Shown one piece after another: positions 4,995 through 8,681 of a DNA stretch of 8,681 nt; position 1 is the first letter of the stretch; the number at the start of each line of letters is the position of its first letter. A model generated the notes under the pieces. The model was not told where the DNA came from, did not search any database, and saw only the letters and a program-made list of their open reading frames with translations. A program made the translations under genes and the position numbers. Origin of the DNA: a bacterium. GTDB lineage: Bacteria; Patescibacteriota; Minisyncoccia; UBA6257; 2-01-FULL-56-20. Where the stretch lies: assembly GCA_021780545.1 (NCBI GenBank), contig JAJXYP010000045.1, positions 1-8,681 of the forward strand. Direction: 5' to 3'.

Positions 4995-5074
4995 GAGAAA
5001 TGAGGCGAATGAGGCAGAGGAAGAGCCGGACGCGGCGGCGCGGAAATACTATCGTGAAAGGTCGGACATCATAA
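4991..5074 (+). CDS. Possible 27-residue arginine-rich small ORF between atpB and atpE
   Basis: An ATG at 4991 overlaps the atpB stop as ATGA, and the frame runs 27 codons to TAA at 5072-5074, 15 nt before the atpE ATG. The product starts MREMRRMRQRKSRTRRRG and is extremely basic, with about eleven arginines. The first codons come from a three-fold nine-base repeat (GAR-ATG-AGR style). Nothing homologous is known to me at this place in atp operons. It may be a coupling ORF that carries ribosomes toward atpE, a real small protein, or chance in a purine-rich spacer. Low confidence. Confidence 0.2.
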   Translation: MREMRRMRQRKSRTRRRGNTIVKGRTS

Positions 5075-5089
5075 TTCAAACATTTCATC

Positions 5090-5320
5090 ATGGACATCAA
5101 TTCAATCCGGTTGCTCGCAACGGCAGCTGTCATGGCGGTCGGTTCGATCGGTCCGGCGTTCGCGATCGGATGGATCGGCTCGAAAGCGGCCGATGCCATC
5201 GGGCGCAACCCTGAAGCGGCGGCCCGGGTGCAGACCATGGCGCTCTTGGCCATCGTGTTCGCGGAGGCAGTCGCCATTTACGCGCTCGTCGTGGCGCTGA
5301 TCATCAAGTTCGTTCCGTAA
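5090..5320 (+). CDS. atpE: F0 ATP synthase subunit c
   Basis: A 76-residue two-helix hairpin, the ring-forming subunit whose carboxylate carries the ion during rotation. Helix 1 spans about 8-37, the polar loop is GRNPEAA (38-44; R39-N40-P41 in place of the usual RQP), and helix 2 spans about 47-73. The ion-binding residue is E59 in VFAEAVAIYALVV. The residues that go with sodium binding are absent: the position of I. tartaricus Q32 is I26, and the residue after the glutamate is alanine, not Ser/Thr. Proton coupling is therefore likely (inference). The helix-1 glycine ladder is degenerate (SIGPAFAIG rather than GIGPGIGIG), which may alter ring packing. The ATG at 5090 has no Shine-Dalgarno sequence; an A/T-rich stretch precedes it. 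Confidence 0.96.
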   Translation: MDINSIRLLATAAVMAVGSIGPAFAIGWIGSKAADAIGRNPEAAARVQTMALLAIVFAEAVAIYALVVALIIKFVP

Positions 5321-5342
5321 TCCGTTTCTTAATCCGCTTCTT
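5319..5342 (+). repeat. Tandem 12-base repeat between atpE and atpF
   Basis: AATCCGTTTCTT (5319-5330) is followed directly by AATCCGCTTCTT (5331-5342), eleven of twelve bases identical. It fills the spacer between the atpE stop and the atpF GTG, and puts a pyrimidine-rich sequence where a ribosome site would be expected. Probably a small local duplication. Confidence 0.6.
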
Positions 5343-5345
5343 ACC

Positions 5346-5849
5346 GTGCAGCAATTACTCTCACAACTCGGCATCGATTGGCGGCTTCTCATTGCGCAGG
5401 CGGTGAACTTTTTCGTGCTGCTCGTCGTTTTACTCCTCTACGTGTATCAGCCGCTTCTCAAACTGATGCGCGAGCGGGGGCAGCGCATTGAGGACGGCGT
5501 GATGAAAGCGGATGAAGCCGATCGGCGGCTGCTTGAGATCGAGGAGATCGGTAAGGAAAAAATAAAAGCGGCGGAACACGAGGCGCTCGGCGTGATTAAA
5601 AAAGCGGAGGCCGACGGAAAGACGCTCGAAGCCCGGCTTTTGGCAGAAGCGCGGCAGAAGGAGGAGGCGGCGCTTAAAAACACCGAAGCGTTGCTCCGCG
5701 CGCGAGAAGAGGAGTCGCGGCGCGCGCTCGAAAAAGAGGCGGCATCGTTTGTGCGGCGCGCCATTGCAAAAACGGTCGACCTTGCGCCGGAAACAATCGA
5801 TAATGCCCTGATTGCGAAAGCGGTCGAAGAGGCAAAACAGACGGCATGA
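5346..5849 (+). CDS. atpF: F0 ATP synthase subunit b (peripheral stalk)
   Basis: A 167-residue protein. One N-terminal membrane helix (about 14-33, LIAQAVNFFVLLVVLLLYVY) is followed by the conserved QPLLKLMRERGQRIEDG and a long charged Ala/Glu/Lys/Arg-rich helix (about 40-140) that forms the right-handed coiled-coil dimer of the stator. The C-terminal part (about 140-167, IDNALIAKAVEEAK) should contact delta and F1. The length is normal (E. coli 156). The GTG at 5346 gives the family N-terminus MQQLLSQLGIDWRLLIAQ. No Shine-Dalgarno site is present. The stop overlaps the atpH start as ATGA, so the two are likely translated as a coupled pair. Only one b-type gene lies between atpE and atpH, so a homodimer is expected. 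Confidence 0.96.
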   Translation: MQQLLSQLGIDWRLLIAQAVNFFVLLVVLLLYVYQPLLKLMRERGQRIEDGVMKADEADRRLLEIEEIGKEKIKAAEHEALGVIKKAEADGKTLEARLLAEARQKEEAALKNTEALLRAREEESRRALEKEAASFVRRAIAKTVDLAPETIDNALIAKAVEEAKQTA

Positions 5850-6223
5850 AATATTCGATCCGCGATTATGCCAAAGCGCTTGACGCGGCCCTCGCCGATC
5901 CGAAGGCGGACCGCGAAGCTATCGCCCGGAGGTTTCTCGCGCTGGTCCGGCGGAGCAATGACGAAAGCAAGCTGAAGAATATCCTGAACGAGGCAGCGCG
6001 GCTGTCGCGCGGCAAGGGAGGGTTCCGCGAGGTGTCTATTGCCTCCGCCCGGCCGCTCGCGCCGGCGCAGCGGAAGGCGCTCGGCGGGATGCTTGATCCC
6101 GACGATGTTGTGCGGTATGAGATCGATCCGGATCTCATCGCGGGCGTCAGGATCATCGTGAACGACGAGCGGCAGTTCGACGGAACGCTGAAAGCGAAAC
6201 TAGACAGTCTTTTAAAATGGTAA
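5846..6223 (+). CDS. atpH: F1 ATP synthase subunit delta, short form
   Basis: At 125 residues it is clearly shorter than the usual delta/OSCP (about 177 in E. coli). The N-terminus MKYSIRDYAKALDAAL matches the first helix of the family. The C-terminal half is recognisable: EVSIASARPLAPAQRKAL (62-79), then the signature DPDLIAGVRIIVNDERQFDG (94-113) and LKAKLDSLLKW, equivalent to D..LIGG..... .....DGS....L..L. About 50 residues are missing from the N-terminal helical bundle that caps F1 by binding the alpha N-termini. The subunit ties the b stalk to F1. Its start overlaps the atpF stop, and atpA follows after 16 nt. No frameshift or internal stop is seen, so the short form looks native, in line with other compact Patescibacteria ATP synthases (recollection, not checked). 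Confidence 0.92.
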   Translation: MKYSIRDYAKALDAALADPKADREAIARRFLALVRRSNDESKLKNILNEAARLSRGKGGFREVSIASARPLAPAQRKALGGMLDPDDVVRYEIDPDLIAGVRIIVNDERQFDGTLKAKLDSLLKW

Positions 6224-6239
6224 GCGGGCACAACCACTA

Positions 6240-7766
6240 ATGAGCTACGAAGTTATCGAAAAATTAAAACGGGAAATTGAAGGGTATCGCGAAAATCCGG
6301 AGTGGCAGGAAGTCGGCCGCGTGATTGAAGTGGGAGACGGCATCATTAAAATCCTCGGCCTGCGGAACGCCGTGAGCCAGGAGATCGTCGTCGTCGAAAC
6401 CGCGCACGGCGAGCGTTCGGCGCTCGCATTGAGCCTCGAGGAAGATTCGATCGGCGCCCTGGTGCTCGGCGATTTTCTTGCGATCGAGGCGGGGAATACG
6501 GTTCGGCGCACCGGCGAAATTCTCTCGATTGAGGTGGGCGACGAACTCATCGGCCGCGTCGTCGATCCGCTTGGCGCGCCGCAAGATGGCTTGGGCGATA
6601 TTTTCAAAAAAGGAAGCGCTCCGGCGAGGAATCCGCTTGAGGCGCGGGCTCCGTCGGTGCTTGACCGAGAAAAAGTGAATACGCCGCTCCACACCGGCAT
6701 TAAGGCGATTGACGCCATGATACCGATCGGCCGCGGCCAGCGCGAACTCATCATCGGCGATCGCAGTACCGGCAAGACGGCGATTGCGCTCGATGCGATT
6801 TTAAACCAGCTGAACGACGCCGGCCGCCGGAAACCGGTTTGCATTTACGTTGCGATCGGGCAGAAGGAGTCGAAAATCGTGCGTATTGCGGAAACACTGA
6901 AGCAGTTCGGCGCCCTCTCTTATTCAATCATCGTTTCGGCATCGGCTTCTTCCCCGGCCGCGATGTGGTATCTCGCACCCTATGCGGGCTGCGCCATCGG
7001 AGAATATTTCCGCGACAAGGGAATGGATGCGCTTATCGTTTATGACGATCTGTCGAAGCATGCGTGGGCATACCGCCAAATTTCGCTGTTGCTCCGGCGT
7101 CCGCCGGGCCGCGAGGCGTATCCGGGCGACGTTTTTTATCTTCATTCTCGCCTCCTTGAACGAGCCGCCAAGCTTTCAAAAGAAAAGGGCGGCGGTTCGC
7201 TTACGGCGCTTCCGATTGTGGAGACCCAGCTCGGCGATGTGACCGCGTATATTCCGACGAATATCATCTCGATCACCGACGGCCAGATTTTCCTTGAAAC
7301 CGACCTCTTCAACCAAGGCCAGCGGCCGGCGCTCAATGTCGGCATTTCGGTATCACGCGTCGGGTCCGATGCCCAGACGAAGGCGATGAAGAAAGTGGCC
7401 GGCAAGCTCAAGCTGGCCCATGCCCAATTCCGGGAATTGCAGGCATTCGCCCAGTTCGCGACGGACGTCGACGAGGCGACCCGCAAGAAGATTCTCGCCG
7501 GCCAGAAAATCAATGAAATTCTGAAGCAGGACGATCTTGCTCCGGTCGCGCTTGAAAAGCAGGTGTGCCTCTTTTACGCGGTGCTCAACAATTATTTTGA
7601 AACGGTGGCGGTCGAAGATATCCGGAAAACCGAAAAGCGTTTCCTGGAATACTTTGAAACGCTTCACGAAGACGATATCCTGAAACCGATCCGCGAGACG
7701 GGCGAATTATCCCCGGAAACGGAGGCGAAACTCAAAGAGGCGATCGGGCGGTTTTTGGCGGCGTAA
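6240..7766 (+). CDS. atpA: F1 ATP synthase subunit alpha
   Basis: 508 residues, normal length. The N-terminal beta-barrel covers about 25-92 (GRVIEVGDGIIKILGL). The nucleotide domain follows with Walker A GDRSTGKT (173-180), IYVAIGQKESKIVRI (202-216) and Walker B ALIVYDDLSKHA (264-275). PPGREAYPGDVFYLHSRLLERAAKL (288-312) is the conserved alpha stretch, and NVGISVSRVGSDAQTKAMKKVAG (366-388) contains the catalytic-site arginine finger R373. The C-terminal helical domain runs from about 380. Alpha alternates with beta in the F1 hexamer and binds non-exchangeable nucleotide. The P-loop has Ser (S176) where most alpha subunits have Gln (GDRQTGKT). The ATG at 6240 gives the expected MSYEVIEKLKREIEGY start; no Shine-Dalgarno site lies upstream. 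The gap to atpG is 15 nt. Confidence 0.98.
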   Translation: MSYEVIEKLKREIEGYRENPEWQEVGRVIEVGDGIIKILGLRNAVSQEIVVVETAHGERSALALSLEEDSIGALVLGDFLAIEAGNTVRRTGEILSIEVGDELIGRVVDPLGAPQDGLGDIFKKGSAPARNPLEARAPSVLDREKVNTPLHTGIKAIDAMIPIGRGQRELIIGDRSTGKTAIALDAILNQLNDAGRRKPVCIYVAIGQKESKIVRIAETLKQFGALSYSIIVSASASSPAAMWYLAPYAGCAIGEYFRDKGMDALIVYDDLSKHAWAYRQISLLLRRPPGREAYPGDVFYLHSRLLERAAKLSKEKGGGSLTALPIVETQLGDVTAYIPTNIISITDGQIFLETDLFNQGQRPALNVGISVSRVGSDAQTKAMKKVAGKLKLAHAQFRELQAFAQFATDVDEATRKKILAGQKINEILKQDDLAPVALEKQVCLFYAVLNNYFETVAVEDIRKTEKRFLEYFETLHEDDILKPIRETGELSPETEAKLKEAIGRFLAA

Positions 7767-7781
7767 CGCCGCGAAGCGCTT

Positions 7782-8681
7782 ATGGAATCCACGCAGAATC
7801 TCAAGCGGCGCATGCGGAGCGTCCAGAATATCGGCCAGATCACGAAGGCGATGGAACTGGTGGCGGCGACGAAGATGCGCCGATCGCAGGAGTTGGCGCT
7901 TGGATCGCGCCCGTATGCCTACGCCACGCTCGAGATTTTGGGCATTATCGCCGGCCTGAAGGATGTTCCGATGCCCGCGTTACTCCGCGGCCGGACCGCG
8001 GAAGAACGCACCGGACGCACGGCTTTTATGATTGTCACGTCCGACAAGGGACTTGCCGGATCGTTTAACGGCGCCGTGTTCCGCAAATTCGAACAGTATG
8101 CGCGGGAAAACCGGCTGGATATTCGGCCGCCACAGGCCGTCTTTTTTGCGGTGGGGCAGAAAGCGAAAAGCTATCTCGAGCATCGCGGCCTTGCCGTGGC
8201 GCGATCTTTCACCCGCGTCGGTGATTTTACCCGGATGGACGAGGTGAATCCGATCAGCGATGCCCTGATTGACGGTTACCTTCACGGCGACTTCGACGAA
8301 GTCGTCTCGTTTTCGACCCATTTTATCACGGCGCTCCGGCAGGATGTTTTTGTGCGGCAGCTGCTGCCGGTGAGCGCAGAGAAGGTTCGCGAGAGCATTG
8401 AACTGCTCGTGCCGACAGCGGGCCGTTTTTCGGAATACATCGACCTTGAATCGTTCGATGAGGATGGGCGCGCGGAATACCGCATCGAACCTTCGCCGGC
8501 TGCGGTGCTTGCGCCCCTGGCCCGCGACCTTCTGCGAATCCGCGTGTATCACAACATCCTCGAGGCGAACGCCTCGGAGCATTCGGCCCGCCGCGTGGCT
8601 ATGAAGAACGCGTCGGACAACGCAAGCGAGCTTTCCGGGAATTTGAATATCGAGTATAATAAGTCCCGTCAGACGGCGATC
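7782..8681 (+). CDS. atpG: F1 ATP synthase subunit gamma, C-terminus cut by window edge
   Basis: An open frame of 300 codons from ATG 7782 to the window end with no stop. The N-terminal helix MESTQNLKRRMRSVQNIGQITKAMELVAATKMRR is the shaft helix that enters the alpha3beta3 core, with the I..T.AM..VA..K signature. The middle has the Rossmann-like domain with FMIVTSDKGLAGSFNGAVF (82-100). The last residues, from about 265 on (NASEHSARRVAMKNASDNASE, then LNIEYNKSRQTAI), are the returning C-terminal helix; only about 15-20 residues should be missing. Gamma is the rotor shaft coupling the c ring to catalysis. The region at about 62-81, with extra Arg/Glu residues (LLRGRTAEERTGR), is somewhat longer than in E. 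coli. No ribosome site precedes the ATG. atpD and atpC are expected beyond the window. Confidence 0.96.
   Translation, partial: MESTQNLKRRMRSVQNIGQITKAMELVAATKMRRSQELALGSRPYAYATLEILGIIAGLKDVPMPALLRGRTAEERTGRTAFMIVTSDKGLAGSFNGAVFRKFEQYARENRLDIRPPQAVFFAVGQKAKSYLEHRGLAVARSFTRVGDFTRMDEVNPISDALIDGYLHGDFDEVVSFSTHFITALRQDVFVRQLLPVSAEKVRESIELLVPTAGRFSEYIDLESFDEDGRAEYRIEPSPAAVLAPLARDLLRIRVYHNILEANASEHSARRVAMKNASDNASELSGNLNIEYNKSRQTAI

Noticed and set aside
4975..5214. 79-codon plus-strand frame across the atpB-atpE junction
   Set aside because: It overlaps both real genes in another frame and shows no family pattern; only the shorter 4991-5074 frame has a junction-specific layout.
1..8681. Mobile elements, CRISPR arrays, tRNA or rRNA genes
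   Set aside because: No transposase, regularly spaced repeats, cloverleaf or rRNA sequence was recognised on either strand.

Overview
The window looks like a stretch of a moderately GC-rich genome from the Patescibacteria / Candidate Phyla Radiation, most likely Parcubacteria-like. This is an inference. It rests on the protein style: a PEGA-domain membrane protein starting MTLQTRRR, a c subunit ending in an FAEA-IYALVVALIIKF segment, a short delta subunit, and a TGT with the variant insertion seen in that group. It also rests on the weak use of Shine-Dalgarno sites. TGA is used as an ordinary stop several times, so this is not a UGA-glycine lineage such as Gracilibacteria or Absconditabacteria.

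Left part (1-643, minus strand): a partial DUF302-like gene running off the left edge and, upstream of it, a small ArsR-type repressor gene. The repressor has a consensus promoter (TTGACA, 17 bp, TAGAGT) and a perfect 9+9 inverted repeat over the -10/start region, which is the obvious candidate for its own operator. Next (about 700-2881, plus strand): tgt (tRNA-guanine transglycosylase) and a class I SAM methyltransferase joined by an ATGA overlap. The methyltransferase converges on, and overlaps by 16 bp, a minus-strand PEGA-domain membrane protein gene (2866-3909), with terminator-like hairpins in the overlap.

The gap 3946-4262 is the most interesting part. On the minus strand it holds a perfect extended -10 (TGTTATAAT), then about 146 nt of RNA with a 15-bp closing stem, a large internal bubble, a small hairpin on the 3' side of the bubble, a terminal arm and a clean intrinsic terminator. 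The architecture, and a CGAUAU motif on the 5' strand of the bubble, match what is known of 6S RNA. I therefore propose an unusually short 6S-like RNA. It is transcribed back to back with the ATP synthase operon.

Right part (4226-8681, plus strand): an F-type ATP synthase operon in the standard order atpB-atpE-atpF-atpH-atpA-atpG, running off the right edge; atpD and atpC would be expected next. It begins at a strong promoter only a few bases ahead of the atpB start codon. A promoter of the same kind lies directly in front of the PEGA gene, so near-leaderless transcripts seem common here. No tRNA, rRNA, CRISPR array, transposon or integration site was seen.
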